From an uncultured Veillonella sp. (GTDB lineage: Bacteria; Bacillota; Negativicutes; Veillonellales; Veillonellaceae), in the NCBI GenBank assembly GCA_900550175.1, contig URQX01000013.1:1-25038 (forward strand): 25,038 nucleotides of DNA, in the 5' to 3' direction. The notes under the pieces were generated by a model. That model ran no database searches. It was not told where the DNA came from and saw nothing but the letters and a program-made list of their open reading frames with translations. The first letter of the stretch is position 1, and every line of letters starts with the position of its first letter. The position numbers were made by a program, and so were the translations under genes. Below, piece after piece: positions 1-8,301 of the stretch.

Positions 1-479
1 CCACGCCCCGTGCCACGTGCTGTACCACCTTGCAATAGGAATGGCACATCGGATCCAAGAGTAGCACCGATTTGTAAAAGTTCCTCTTGGGTGAGGCGTA
101 AGTCCCAGAATCGATTGAGACCTACTAACATAGCAGCCGCATCAGCACTACCACCGCCAAGACCGGCTTGAATAGGCACCCGTTTTAATAGGTGAATGGC
201 AGCTCCCGCTTTGCATCCGGTATAAGCTTGTATTGCCCGTAATGCTTTGAGGGCAAGATTTTCTTCACCGTAAGTAACTAATTTTTGCATATACTCAGGT
301 AATTCTGGAGCGCCACCGGAGAAAACTACGGAATGATGCTTCGCAAAATAAATGGAGTCGCTAAGGCGAATGGATTGGAAGTTAGAGTCGATATCGTGAT
401 ATCCGTCTTCACGCTTGCCTGTAATAGCAAGCCCAATATTGATTTTACTGCAACCGAGTTGCTCAAAACTTTTACTCAT
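1..479 (-). CDS. ispE: 4-diphosphocytidyl-2-C-methyl-D-erythritol kinase, N-terminal part (cut by window edge)
   Basis: IspE is a GHMP-family kinase that phosphorylates CDP-methylerythritol with ATP in the MEP pathway of isoprenoid precursor synthesis, in the cytoplasm. The minus strand reads open from an ATG at 479-477 to the window edge, giving 159 residues, roughly the first half of the usual ~290. Visible family features are the start region with KINIGL (residues 12-17), KREDGYHDIDS (22-32), the glycine-rich ATP loop GLGGGSADAA (107-116), and LGSDVPF followed by GGTARGTGR (141-159). A GAGG ribosome binding site lies 5 nt before the ATG. The gene is divergent from the YitT gene across about 200 bp. 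The 3' end lies outside the window, so completeness cannot be judged. Identification is secure from the motifs. Confidence 0.95.
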   Translation of the reverse strand, partial: MSKSFEQLGCSKINIGLAITGKREDGYHDIDSNFQSIRLSDSIYFAKHHSVVFSGGAPELPEYMQKLVTYGEENLALKALRAIQAYTGCKAGAAIHLLKRVPIQAGLGGGSADAAAMLVGLNRFWDLRLTQEELLQIGATLGSDVPFLLQGGTARGTGR

Positions 480-555
480 AATAGCCTCGTTTGTAACATA
501 CAGAATATATGCAATTTATATGTTTATTTTATACTCTTATAAAGTGATTGAAAAT

Positions 556-570
556 AACCATTAAGTGGTT
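556..570. promoter_or_regulatory. Small inverted repeat between divergent ispE and yitT-like genes
   Basis: AACCA and TGGTT arms flank a 5-nt centre in the AT-rich divergent spacer. It could be an operator or chance. I saw no convincing -35/-10 pair for either gene in this spacer. Confidence 0.2.
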
Positions 571-684
571 TATGATGAATTGGTATACGCATATTGTTTT
601 ATTATTAAATGTATTGTAAATAGCGTATGTTTTAGTTAGTTCATTATAGAATATTTATAGTGAAATGGCAATTTGGAGGGACCT

Positions 685-1617
685 ATGTTCGCTAAGTATA
701 AAAGTGTTATCTATGAAAGCCTTATGGTCATTCTTGGATGCGCCATATTTGGTGCCGGCCTTGATGCCTTTGTATTGCCACACAAATTGGTGAGTACTGG
801 TATTAGTGGGGTAGGCTTGATTTTGTATTATGTAACGGGCTTATCCGTTGGTTCTTGGAATATGATTTTAAATATTCCTATATTCTGGGCTGCTTGGAAG
901 TGGCTAGGCACCCGTGTTGTTATCAAAACCTTGTATGGCACATTGATGCTATCTTGGATGGTTGATTTATTTAATTTTTTACAATATGACATGATTATTA
1001 AGGATCCTTTGTTGAGTTCCATGATGGCTGGTATTACTACTGGTGTAGGTCTAGGCATTGTGTACCGCGTAGGTGGTAACACAGGTGGGCTTGATCCTAT
1101 TGCACTCATTGTACGCAAATATTATGGACTTCAAATGGGGTCCATTAATAGTGCCATAAACTGTGCTATCCTTGTTGCCGCAATTGGTGTTGTTGGCCTT
1201 GAAGCCGTAGCGGTCACACTTATTAGTGTGTATGTGTACACCATCATTACGAATAAGGTGGTTATCGGGTTTAATCAACGAAAGGTAGCTTTCATCATTA
1301 CCTATCGTACTGATGAGGTCTGTGAATGTATCATCAATAAGGTTGGTCGTGGAGCAACTATCATTAATGGCATCGGTGCCTATACACGGACGCCGAAGCA
1401 AATCGTTATGGTAGCCGTTAATCTCTTGCAGGTAAATAAATTAAAAGAGGTTATTCAAGAGGCTGATCCAAATGTATTCATCTTGATAACGGATGCACAA
1501 GAGGTTATTGGTCAAGGCTTTACACAGCCTATTATACCGACTGAAGTATGTGAACAGTTAAAAAGTAAGAGTATCACAGAAGAGAATCATACCGAAACTG
1601 TTGGACATAATCGCTAA
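685..1617 (+). CDS. YitT family membrane protein (DUF161 + DUF2179)
   Basis: This encodes a 310-residue inner-membrane protein of the YitT/YqfU family, whose function is not established. About five or six hydrophobic segments fill residues ~10-200, with the family-like stretches GISGVGL near residue 39 and GGNTGGLDP near residue 129. The C-terminal soluble part (~205-295) carries RGATIINGIGAYT and ITDAQEVIGQGF, typical of DUF2179, which has a PII/ACT-like fold in known structures. The start is the ATG at 685, 5 nt after GGAGG. An in-frame TTG at 673 lies at the ribosome binding site itself and is unlikely. The gene stands alone between divergent ispE and pgm. A transport or sensing role is inference only. 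Confidence 0.88.
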   Translation: MFAKYKSVIYESLMVILGCAIFGAGLDAFVLPHKLVSTGISGVGLILYYVTGLSVGSWNMILNIPIFWAAWKWLGTRVVIKTLYGTLMLSWMVDLFNFLQYDMIIKDPLLSSMMAGITTGVGLGIVYRVGGNTGGLDPIALIVRKYYGLQMGSINSAINCAILVAAIGVVGLEAVAVTLISVYVYTIITNKVVIGFNQRKVAFIITYRTDEVCECIINKVGRGATIINGIGAYTRTPKQIVMVAVNLLQVNKLKEVIQEADPNVFILITDAQEVIGQGFTQPIIPTEVCEQLKSKSITEENHTETVGHNR

Positions 1618-1681
1618 GTAAAGTTTAAAACATAAAAATCAAAATGTAAGCATTAGTCATCTCATATTAATCATGTGTAAA

Positions 1682-1687
1682 TATAAT
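1682..1687 (+). promoter_or_regulatory. Candidate -10 box for pgm
   Basis: A perfect TATAAT lies about 40 nt upstream of the pgm ATG in an AT-rich spacer. No good -35 is found at 16-18 nt, so the assignment is weak. Confidence 0.35.
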
Positions 1688-1728
1688 GTTTTATGAATGA
1701 CATATACATTTGAGATTAGGAGGTTCCT

Positions 1729-3366
1729 ATGGCTCATAAATTAGCAGGTACGCCTGTACAAGAACAAGATATTATAGATGTACAAACTCTGGTAGATGCC
1801 TATTTTGATAACGCACCGGATGTAACGGATCCGACACAACTCGTATCCTTTGGTACATCTGGCCATCGTGGTACCTCTTTAAATGGTACCTTTACGGATT
1901 TACATGTAGCGGCTATTACACAGGCAATTTGTGATGGTCGTGGTCAATTTGGTGCGACAGGTCCTATTTTTGTGGGCCAAGATACACATGCTTTATCTCA
2001 GCCTGCATTAGTAACAGTGCTTGAGGTCCTTGCCGGTAATGGTGTAGTTGCAATGGTTGATGCGGATATGGACTTTGTGCCTACACCGTCAGTGTCTCGT
2101 GCTATTATTCGGTATAATGAAAGTCATTTTGATAAGGCGGATGGTATCGTTATTACACCATCCCATAACCCGCCAGATAATGGGGGGATTAAGTATAATG
2201 CTACCAATGGTGGCCCTGCGGATACATTGATAACGAAATGGATTGAAACCCGTGCCAATGAGTACGTTCGTGCTTATTGTGAATTAGAAGGGTTCAAACG
2301 TATTAGTATTGATAATATTGAACCAGATCAACAAGTTCCGTATGATTACAAGGGGGTATATGTTGAAGAGTTATCTTCCATCATCAATATGGAAGCCATT
2401 CAAAGTGCTAAGCCTAAGGTTCTTGTCAATGCATTAGGTGGTAGTGGTCTCGGTTATTGGCGGGCCATTAAAGAACGATATAACCTTAATATGGATATCA
2501 TCAATGATGAGTACGATCCAACCTTTAGCTTTATGACTTATGACCATGATGGTAAGGTGCGTATGGATTGTTCCTCTGAATATGCGATGGCGGATGTAAT
2601 TAAACAAATTGGCAATTATGATCTCGCTGTTGGCAATGATCCAGACTATGATCGTTATGGTATCGTTACTGCAGAGGGCCTTACTTCTCCAAATGCATTC
2701 CTTACGGCTGCTGCGGATTATTTGTTTACTACCCGTGGTTGGACAGATAAAGGGGTAGGTAAAACCGTTGTTTGTACCACTATGATTGATAAATGGGCTG
2801 CTGTTAAAGAAATTCCGGTTTATGAGGTTCCGGTAGGCTTTAAATATTTTAGTTCCCTATTATTTGATGGTGAAATTGGCATCGGTGGTGAAGAATCTGC
2901 AGGGGCATCGTTCCTCAAAAAGGACGGCACCGTATGGACTACCGATAAAGATGGCATGGTAATGGCTCTTTTAGCAATGGAAATGTATGCTGTTATGGGG
3001 GTTACTGTTGATAGACTTTACAATAATATTGTTGAAGGCTGTGGGGACCCACGATTTGGTCGCATTGATGCGGCTTGTACAAAGACGGCAAAGGCCAAGT
3101 TGAAACAATTAAATGCTAGTTCCATTACAGCTACAGAGGTCGATGGTGACCCTATTACCAATATACGTACTACGTCCTTGTACAAGGATATGCCAATCGA
3201 TGGCGTCCGCGTAGAAACGGAAACAGGTTGGTTTGTGGCGCGTCCATCTGGTACAGAGGATTTGTATAAAATTTATGGTGAAAGCTATAAAGGGGATAAA
3301 GGCTTAGTAGCGTTATTGACAGCAGGAGAGGCTATCGTAACAGCGGCGTTATCCGAAGAGGCATAA
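1729..3366 (+). CDS. pgm: Phosphoglucomutase (alpha-D-glucose specific)
   Basis: The enzyme interconverts glucose-1-phosphate and glucose-6-phosphate in the cytoplasm, linking central carbon metabolism to nucleotide-sugar and polysaccharide synthesis. The 545 residues match the length of the E. coli Pgm type. Four expected active-site elements are visible: the phosphoserine loop TPSHNPP with Ser145, the metal loop DPDYDR (304-309), the sugar-specificity loop GGEESAG (386-392) and the phosphate-binding loop RPSGTED (505-511). GTSGHRG (42-48) near the N-terminus is also typical. The ATG at 1729 follows AGGAGG with 5 nt spacing. It is followed by 134 bp before the ACT-domain gene and has no clear intrinsic terminator, so some read-through is possible. 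No missing catalytic residue is seen. Confidence 0.96.
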   Translation: MAHKLAGTPVQEQDIIDVQTLVDAYFDNAPDVTDPTQLVSFGTSGHRGTSLNGTFTDLHVAAITQAICDGRGQFGATGPIFVGQDTHALSQPALVTVLEVLAGNGVVAMVDADMDFVPTPSVSRAIIRYNESHFDKADGIVITPSHNPPDNGGIKYNATNGGPADTLITKWIETRANEYVRAYCELEGFKRISIDNIEPDQQVPYDYKGVYVEELSSIINMEAIQSAKPKVLVNALGGSGLGYWRAIKERYNLNMDIINDEYDPTFSFMTYDHDGKVRMDCSSEYAMADVIKQIGNYDLAVGNDPDYDRYGIVTAEGLTSPNAFLTAAADYLFTTRGWTDKGVGKTVVCTTMIDKWAAVKEIPVYEVPVGFKYFSSLLFDGEIGIGGEESAGASFLKKDGTVWTTDKDGMVMALLAMEMYAVMGVTVDRLYNNIVEGCGDPRFGRIDAACTKTAKAKLKQLNASSITATEVDGDPITNIRTTSLYKDMPIDGVRVETETGWFVARPSGTEDLYKIYGESYKGDKGLVALLTAGEAIVTAALSEEA

Positions 3367-3422
3367 AATACTGTTTTTATGTGAAAACTCATGAAGATTT
3401 CACCATAGAAAAGTAATAAATG

Positions 3423-3431
3423 TGATATAAT
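3423..3431 (+). promoter_or_regulatory. Extended -10 promoter element upstream of the ACT-domain gene
   Basis: TGATATAAT combines the TGn extension with a perfect TATAAT (3426-3431), 70 nt before the ATG at 3501. No good -35 is present, which is common for extended -10 promoters. It probably drives the ACT-DUF711-wecA run. Confidence 0.5.
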
Positions 3432-3500
3432 ATATTAATATAGTTTATTGAATTCCCTATATGGGTTAAATAGTTTGTAGTGCTCAGAAAAGGTGATGTT

Positions 3501-3776
3501 ATGAAATTAGTTGTTACCGTTGTCGGCGTTGACCGCGTTGGTATCATTGCAGGGGTTAGTACGGTACTTGCTAATCACGGCGTAAATATTATGTCTATTA
3601 ATCAAACCATCCTTGATGGTGTTTTCAATATGATTATGATGTGTGAAACAAAGTCTGAAGATGCGAAAGATTTGACATCTATCCAAGAGGCTTTGACTAC
3701 ACTCGGTAAAGAGCTTGGTGTTGAAATCCGTGCACAACATGCTGATATTTTCTTAAGCATGCACCGTGTAGGATAG
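3501..3776 (+). CDS. ACT domain-containing protein, UPF0237 family
   Basis: This is a 91-residue protein consisting of a single ACT domain, which usually binds amino acids or other small ligands. The opening MKLVVTVVGVDRVGI followed by a helix and NIMSINQTI fits the beta-alpha-beta-beta-alpha-beta ACT pattern and the GcvR-like UPF0237 group. The start is the ATG at 3501 with AGGTGA just upstream. An in-frame GTG at 3480 would add seven residues but lacks a ribosome binding site. The stop TAG overlaps the GGAGG of the next gene, so the pair is tightly coupled. UPF0237 genes commonly sit beside UPF0210 genes in Firmicutes, which supports the call. The ligand and function are unknown. Confidence 0.9.
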   Translation: MKLVVTVVGVDRVGIIAGVSTVLANHGVNIMSINQTILDGVFNMIMMCETKSEDAKDLTSIQEALTTLGKELGVEIRAQHADIFLSMHRVG

Positions 3777-3784
3777 GAGGCACT

Positions 3785-5143
3785 ATGTTATCTATCGACA
3801 ATATTTTAGAAACGAATCAGATGATTCATGATAACAAGCTTGACGTACGTACCATTACAATGGGGATTAGCTTGCTTGAATGTGCATCTAGCTCTGGTAA
3901 AGAGTTGTGTGACCGCATTTATGATCGCATTACGAAAGAAGCAGAACACCTTGTATCTACTGGTGAGGATATTGAACGTGAGTTTGGTATTCCTATCATT
4001 AACAAGCGTATTTCTGTAACACCTATTTCTCTAGTGGCTGGTGGTAGTGATTTAACATCTTATGTTCCTATTGCAGAAGCAATGGATCGCGCTGCAAAAA
4101 CTGTAGGTGTAAACTTTATCGGCGGTTTTTCTGCTCTCGTAACAAAGGGGGCTACACGTGCTGACCGTATTTTGATTGATTCCATTCCGGAAGCGTTGGC
4201 AACTACAGATATCGTATGTAGTTCTGTCGGTGTTGGTTCTACTAAAACAGGTATCAACATGGATGCAGTTCGCGACATGGGTATTATCGTTAAGAAAACG
4301 GCAGAGCTTACAAAGGATAATGATGCTCTTGGCTGTGCTAAGCTCGTTATTTTCTGTAATCCTGTAGAGGATAATCCGTTCATGGCCGGTGCCTTCTTCG
4401 GTGTAACTGAAGGTGATAGCGCTATTTCTGTAGGCGTATCTGGTCCGGGCGTTGTGAAACACGCACTAGAATCTGTACGTGGTCAATCCTTTGACGTTGT
4501 AGCAGAAACGATTAAACGCACTGCTTTCAAAATTACCCGTGTAGGCCAGTTGGTAGCTCAAGAGGCATCTCGCCGTCTTGATAAACCATTTGGTATTATT
4601 GATTTATCCTTGGCACCAACACCAGCTGTAGGTGACTCGGTAGCTCACGTTCTTGAAGAAATGGGCTTATCCTCTTGTGGTTGTCACGGTACTACAGCAG
4701 CACTTGCATTGCTTAATGATGCAGTGAAAAAAGGTGGCCTTATGGCATCTTCTCACGTAGGCGGTCTCAGTGGTGCATTTATTCCAGTATCTGAAGATGC
4801 AGGTATGATTGATGCGGTATCTTGTGGCAGTTTATCCCTCGATAAATTAGAGGCTATGACATGCGTATGTTCCGTTGGCCTTGATATGATCGCTATTCCT
4901 GGAGACACAACAGCAGATACAATTTCTGCAATTATTGCCGATGAATCTGCTATTGGTATGATTAATAATAAGACAACTGCGGTTCGTGTAATTCCTGTAC
5001 CTGGCAAAACAGTAGGCGAAGTTGTTGAATTTGGTGGCTTGTTAGGCTATGCTCCAATCATTGAAGTGAGCCCATATAGTGCAGCTGAGTTCATTGCACG
5101 TGGTGGTCGTATTCCTGCACCGATTCGTAGCTTGACGAACTAA
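3785..5143 (+). CDS. PFL family protein, DUF711/UPF0210
   Basis: This 452-residue cytoplasmic protein belongs to the UPF0210 (DUF711) family, a conserved family without established biochemical function whose 'PFL family' name reflects a proposed relation to the pyruvate formate-lyase fold. Length is normal. Recognisable stretches include RTITMGISLLEC near residue 22, NKRISVTPISL near 53, FIGGFSALV near 96 and SCGCHGTTAALALLNDAV near 298. It contains several Cys residues but no GCR-type radical-glycine loop that I could recognise. The ATG at 3785 has GGAGG 4 nt upstream, overlapping the previous stop codon. The ACT-domain partner just upstream suggests an amino-acid-responsive accessory role, which is inference. 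The wecA-like gene begins 33 bp after the stop. Confidence 0.9.
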   Translation: MLSIDNILETNQMIHDNKLDVRTITMGISLLECASSSGKELCDRIYDRITKEAEHLVSTGEDIEREFGIPIINKRISVTPISLVAGGSDLTSYVPIAEAMDRAAKTVGVNFIGGFSALVTKGATRADRILIDSIPEALATTDIVCSSVGVGSTKTGINMDAVRDMGIIVKKTAELTKDNDALGCAKLVIFCNPVEDNPFMAGAFFGVTEGDSAISVGVSGPGVVKHALESVRGQSFDVVAETIKRTAFKITRVGQLVAQEASRRLDKPFGIIDLSLAPTPAVGDSVAHVLEEMGLSSCGCHGTTAALALLNDAVKKGGLMASSHVGGLSGAFIPVSEDAGMIDAVSCGSLSLDKLEAMTCVCSVGLDMIAIPGDTTADTISAIIADESAIGMINNKTTAVRVIPVPGKTVGEVVEFGGLLGYAPIIEVSPYSAAEFIARGGRIPAPIRSLTN

Positions 5144-5176
5144 TATTGTTTTCAACCCAGTTGTTGGAGGTGTCTT

Positions 5177-6328
5177 ATGAGTGATTATGTGCTCGATTAT
5201 GTGTGGGCCTTTGCTCTGGCGCTCATCATAACCTTTGCACTGACCCCTTTGGTAAAACGCTTTGCCGTTGCTGTTGGGGCAATAGATAAACCTGATGCCC
5301 GTAAGGTGCATCATGGTGCTATTCCACGACTTGGTGGGTTAGCAATTTTTCTTGGTTATATAGGATCGGTCCTCTTTAATGGCTCTATCCCACATGACCA
5401 TAAACTATTTGGCTTTGTACTTGGTACAGTTATTCTTGTGCTCGTTGGCATTTGGGATGATATTAAACAAATTGAGCCAAAGACTAAGTTAATGGGTCAA
5501 ATTATAGCAGCTGCTATTTTGGTGGCTTACGATATTCGCGTAGACTTCATCAATCTTCCTTGGGGTGGTGTAGTATACCTTAAATATTGGGCTGCTCCAT
5601 TGACTATTTTCTGGATTGTAGGATTTACGAATATCGTAAATCTCATCGATGGCCTTGATGGCTTGGCGGCAGGGATTTCCTTTATTGCATGTATTGCTGT
5701 TTGTGCTATGACATTACAACTTGGTCAAACAGACCTTGCTTGTATTTCGCTTGCACTAGCAGGGGCAACAGTAGGGTTCTTGCGATATAACTTTAACCCA
5801 GCGAAAATCTTCATGGGTGATACGGGATCTATGCTCCTTGGTTATACATTAGCGGCTATTTCTGTAATGGGGGCTGTTAAAACAGCGGCTACTATTGCAT
5901 TAGTAGTACCAGCAATCGTGCTAGGATTACCAATTCTCGATACATTATTTGCTATCGTACGCCGCAAAATCAGCGGTCGTCCAATCTTCAAACCTGATAA
6001 AGGTCATGTACATCATCGTTTGTTAGCACAAGGCCTATCTCAAAAGCAAGCGGTGCTAATGATGTATGCTGTAACAGCTCTCTTTGGTGGCGTATCTGTC
6101 ATCGTGGCAGAGGTCAATGCTTGGATTGGCATTGCATTGGTACTCGTTATCTTCTTAGGTAGTATTTTTGTGGCTCGTCGTCTTGGTGTTATCACTCATA
6201 GTGATGCGGCAGGGCACCCACTACCACGTCCTACAATTGAACGCAGCGATTCAGATGAAACTATTTCCTTTGATCGTGAAGAATTGGCAAAAGCTTTAGA
6301 GGAATCTGAAGATTCCCATAAGAAATAA
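5177..6328 (+). CDS. Undecaprenyl-phosphate N-acetylglucosaminyl-1-phosphate transferase (WecA/TagO-like)
   Basis: This polytopic membrane enzyme of the MraY/WecA family would transfer GlcNAc-1-phosphate (or a related sugar phosphate) from UDP-sugar to undecaprenyl phosphate, starting a lipid-linked surface polysaccharide. The 383 residues contain about ten hydrophobic segments. Diagnostic cytoplasmic loops are KVHHGAIPRLGG (43-54), the Mg2+-associated WDD (93-95), NLIDGLDG (155-162), FMGDTGS (212-218) and the substrate loop GHVHHRLL (276-283). The last ~40 residues are hydrophilic and acidic. The ATG at 5177 has GGAGG 6 nt upstream. The adjacent downstream wecB supports a role in GlcNAc/ManNAc-containing envelope polysaccharide. 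MraY itself is less likely, given the HVHHR loop and the context. The exact sugar is inferred. Confidence 0.9.
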   Translation: MSDYVLDYVWAFALALIITFALTPLVKRFAVAVGAIDKPDARKVHHGAIPRLGGLAIFLGYIGSVLFNGSIPHDHKLFGFVLGTVILVLVGIWDDIKQIEPKTKLMGQIIAAAILVAYDIRVDFINLPWGGVVYLKYWAAPLTIFWIVGFTNIVNLIDGLDGLAAGISFIACIAVCAMTLQLGQTDLACISLALAGATVGFLRYNFNPAKIFMGDTGSMLLGYTLAAISVMGAVKTAATIALVVPAIVLGLPILDTLFAIVRRKISGRPIFKPDKGHVHHRLLAQGLSQKQAVLMMYAVTALFGGVSVIVAEVNAWIGIALVLVIFLGSIFVARRLGVITHSDAAGHPLPRPTIERSDSDETISFDREELAKALEESEDSHKK

Positions 6329-6336
6329 CCATATGT

Positions 6337-6360
6337 GGGGCGCTTGGCGCCCCATTTTTT
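6337..6360 (+). terminator. Intrinsic terminator between the wecA-like gene and wecB
   Basis: GGGGCGC and GCGCCCC form a 7-bp GC-only stem with a 3-nt loop, followed by ATTTTTT. It lies 8 nt after the wecA-like stop and 26 nt before the wecB ATG. It may terminate partially, setting lower expression of downstream genes. Confidence 0.85.
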
Positions 6361-6385
6361 CTATCCTACTATGTTGGAGGCAACT

Positions 6386-7528
6386 ATGTTAAAAGTTATG
6401 ACAATCTTTGGTACAAGACCTGAGGCTATCAAGATGGCTCCTCTTGTAAAAGCATTAGAAGCAGCACCGGATATGGAACCGATTGTAACCGTTACGGCAC
6501 AACATCGCGATATGCTCGATCAAGTGCTAAACTTGTTTAATATTACCCCTGATTACGACCTAAATATTATGAGTCAAGGTCAAACGTTGTACGATGTAAC
6601 GAACCGTGCATTGATGGGCCTTAAAGATGTACTAGAAGAAGCTAAACCTGATGTAGTTCTTGTACATGGTGATACTACAACTACTTTTGCCGGTGCATTA
6701 GCATCCTTCTATCAAGAAATTCCTGTAGGTCATGTGGAAGCAGGCCTTCGTACTGGTGATATTTATTCTCCATTCCCAGAGGAGATGAATCGTAAGTTGA
6801 CTGGTTCTATTGCGACATATCACTTTGCACCAACAGCTAGTTCTGAAAGTAATCTTAAAAAAGAAAACATAAATACAGAGCATTTGTATGTAACAGGCAA
6901 TACTGTTATTGACGCCCTTGATACAACAGTACAAGACAATTATGTCTTTGATGATGCTGCAATTAATGCATTAGATCCTGAAAAACGTACAGTTCTTGTT
7001 ACGACGCATCGTCGTGAAAACTTAGGCGAGCCTATGCGCCATGTATATCAAGCTATTCGCGATTTGATTAATGAATTTAAAGATATTCAGGTGGTGTTCC
7101 CTGTACATAAGAACCCTAAGGTTCGCCAAGTTGTACAAGAGGAACTGGGTTCTGTAGAACGTGTTACCTTAATTGACCCGCTCGATTACGAACCATTTGC
7201 TAACTTGATGGCTAAATCCTATTTGATTCTTACTGATTCCGGTGGGATTCAAGAGGAAGCACCAGCCCTTGGTAAACCAGTTCTCGTGTTGCGCGATACT
7301 ACAGAACGACCTGAAGCGGTTGAAGCTGGTACAGTGCGTCTTGTAGGTACTGATAAAGATGCTGTACATGCTGCGGCTCATGAATTATTGAGCAATGCAG
7401 AGGCTTATAAATTGATGTCTAACTCCGTTAATCCTTATGGTGACGGCAAAGCATCTGAACGCATCATCCAAGCGTTACGCCATGAGTTCTTAGGTGATTC
7501 TAATCGCCCTGAACGTTTTGGTAAATAG
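6386..7528 (+). CDS. wecB: UDP-N-acetylglucosamine 2-epimerase (non-hydrolysing)
   Basis: The enzyme interconverts UDP-GlcNAc and UDP-ManNAc in the cytoplasm and supplies ManNAc for surface polysaccharide. The 380 residues fit the family length. It has the GT-B-like layout and signatures GTRPEAIKMAP (9-19), HGDTTTT (94-100), GHVEAGLRTG (115-124) with PFPEEMNR (129-136), VTTHRREN (205-212), and DSGGIQEEAPALGKP (284-298) with RDTTERPE (303-310). The start is the ATG at 6386, 5 nt after GGAGG. The open frame extends back to 6335, but that part encodes the terminator hairpin and is not credible. The next gene starts one base after the stop, so translation is probably coupled. No internal anomalies are seen. 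Confidence 0.95.
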   Translation: MLKVMTIFGTRPEAIKMAPLVKALEAAPDMEPIVTVTAQHRDMLDQVLNLFNITPDYDLNIMSQGQTLYDVTNRALMGLKDVLEEAKPDVVLVHGDTTTTFAGALASFYQEIPVGHVEAGLRTGDIYSPFPEEMNRKLTGSIATYHFAPTASSESNLKKENINTEHLYVTGNTVIDALDTTVQDNYVFDDAAINALDPEKRTVLVTTHRRENLGEPMRHVYQAIRDLINEFKDIQVVFPVHKNPKVRQVVQEELGSVERVTLIDPLDYEPFANLMAKSYLILTDSGGIQEEAPALGKPVLVLRDTTERPEAVEAGTVRLVGTDKDAVHAAAHELLSNAEAYKLMSNSVNPYGDGKASERIIQALRHEFLGDSNRPERFGK

Positions 7529-7529
7529 T

Positions 7530-7724
7530 ATGGATAAGGATCTTGTGAAAGCCCTCGCCATGGCAACATCGGCGGGGCTCACACTCGTTTTCTGTATAGG
7601 TGGCTTTATTTGGATTGGATATACACTAGATGGTTGGTTTAGAACTGAACCACTATGTATGGTTATATTTGGTCTTATTGGAGCTATAACAGGTTTTTAT
7701 ATGTTATATAAACAAGTTAAGTAG
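7530..7724 (+). CDS. AtpZ/AtpI-like small membrane protein
   Basis: This 64-residue protein has two predicted membrane helices (about 8-30 and 36-58) joined by a short loop with GYTLDGWF, resembling the AtpZ family of small proteins encoded beside F1Fo ATPases. AtpZ has been linked to divalent cation handling or ATPase assembly, but here the role is inferred from size, topology and position. The chosen ATG at 7530 is separated from the wecB stop by one base (TAG-T-ATG) and lacks a clear Shine-Dalgarno sequence, suggesting re-initiation after wecB. A GTG at 7494 in the same frame would add 12 residues and overlap wecB, also without a good site. It is followed 10 bp later by the AtpI-like gene. 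Confidence 0.72.
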   Translation: MDKDLVKALAMATSAGLTLVFCIGGFIWIGYTLDGWFRTEPLCMVIFGLIGAITGFYMLYKQVK

Positions 7725-7734
7725 TGAGGTATGT

Positions 7735-8103
7735 ATGAATCAATATATTAAATTCATAGTGCGCGTGCTACTAACTTGTTTTTTTATTGCCTTTTTAGGC
7801 GGTATAATACAAGTTTTATGTGGCTTAGAACAGTATCTATGGGGATGGCTATGGGGCATTTTTATAATGGTACTCTACTTGCTTAGCTTAGCTTTACATG
7901 GACAATCTATTGTATCAGGAGACCCTTATAAAGCTGTACGAAAGGCGCGTAGGCAGATGATATGGCGTCTTATGTTAGTAGGCTCTTTGGTCGTCTTAGG
8001 ATTAAAAATACCTGGCGTTGAAGCTGCTAGCATGTTTATAGGTGTTGCACTTATACAACCTGCATTATATGTGGTGTATTGGTGGCTTAGTCGGTATTTC
8101 TGA
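7735..8103 (+). CDS. ATP synthase subunit I-like membrane protein
   Basis: This is a 122-residue hydrophobic protein with four predicted membrane helices (about 8-28, 33-53, 76-96 and 100-120) and a basic loop, AVRKARRQMIWR, before helix 3. This topology and its position upstream of atpB match the AtpI/subunit I family, which assists c-ring assembly in some bacteria but is not a core subunit. The sequence itself is poorly conserved, so the call rests largely on context. The ATG at 7735 has GAGG 5 nt upstream. An out-of-frame ATG at 7731 runs into a stop quickly. It ends with TGA and is followed by 198 bp holding the promoter of the ATP synthase operon. Confidence 0.7.
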   Translation: MNQYIKFIVRVLLTCFFIAFLGGIIQVLCGLEQYLWGWLWGIFIMVLYLLSLALHGQSIVSGDPYKAVRKARRQMIWRLMLVGSLVVLGLKIPGVEAASMFIGVALIQPALYVVYWWLSRYF

Positions 8104-8197
8104 CCCGGTAAGTAGCCGTAAGAATGATAGTTGTATACCGATAATGCATTATACACAATGTGATTATGAGTAATTGGAATTGTTTGCTCCGTAAGTG

Positions 8198-8226
8198 TTG
8201 ATTATATATCTATAACGATGTATGAT
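8198..8226 (+). promoter_or_regulatory. Predicted sigma-70 type promoter of the ATP synthase operon
   Basis: TTGATT (8198-8203) and TATGAT (8221-8226) are separated by 17 nt. The -10 lies inside a small dyad, ATGTAT-N4-ATACAT (8218-8233). The leader to the atpB start would be about 70 nt and very AT-rich. Confidence 0.5.
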
Positions 8227-8301
8227 GATACATATATATTATATTTATATTAATTGTAAATATATAAGGTTTTTATTATATCTATGGAAGGGGTTGAGAA
8301 C

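Noticed and set aside
333..542. 69-residue open frame on the plus strand
   Set aside because: It lies antisense to the start of ispE, has no ribosome binding site and gives a non-family protein. The ispE motifs on the minus strand are clear.
3381..3407. Possible terminator after pgm (GTGAAA and TTTCAC arms)
   Set aside because: The stem is only 6 AT-rich base pairs with a long loop and no T tract.
6335..6385. N-terminal extension of wecB
   Set aside because: The in-frame extension runs through the terminator hairpin. The ATG at 6386 has GGAGG at proper distance and gives the correct family N-terminus.
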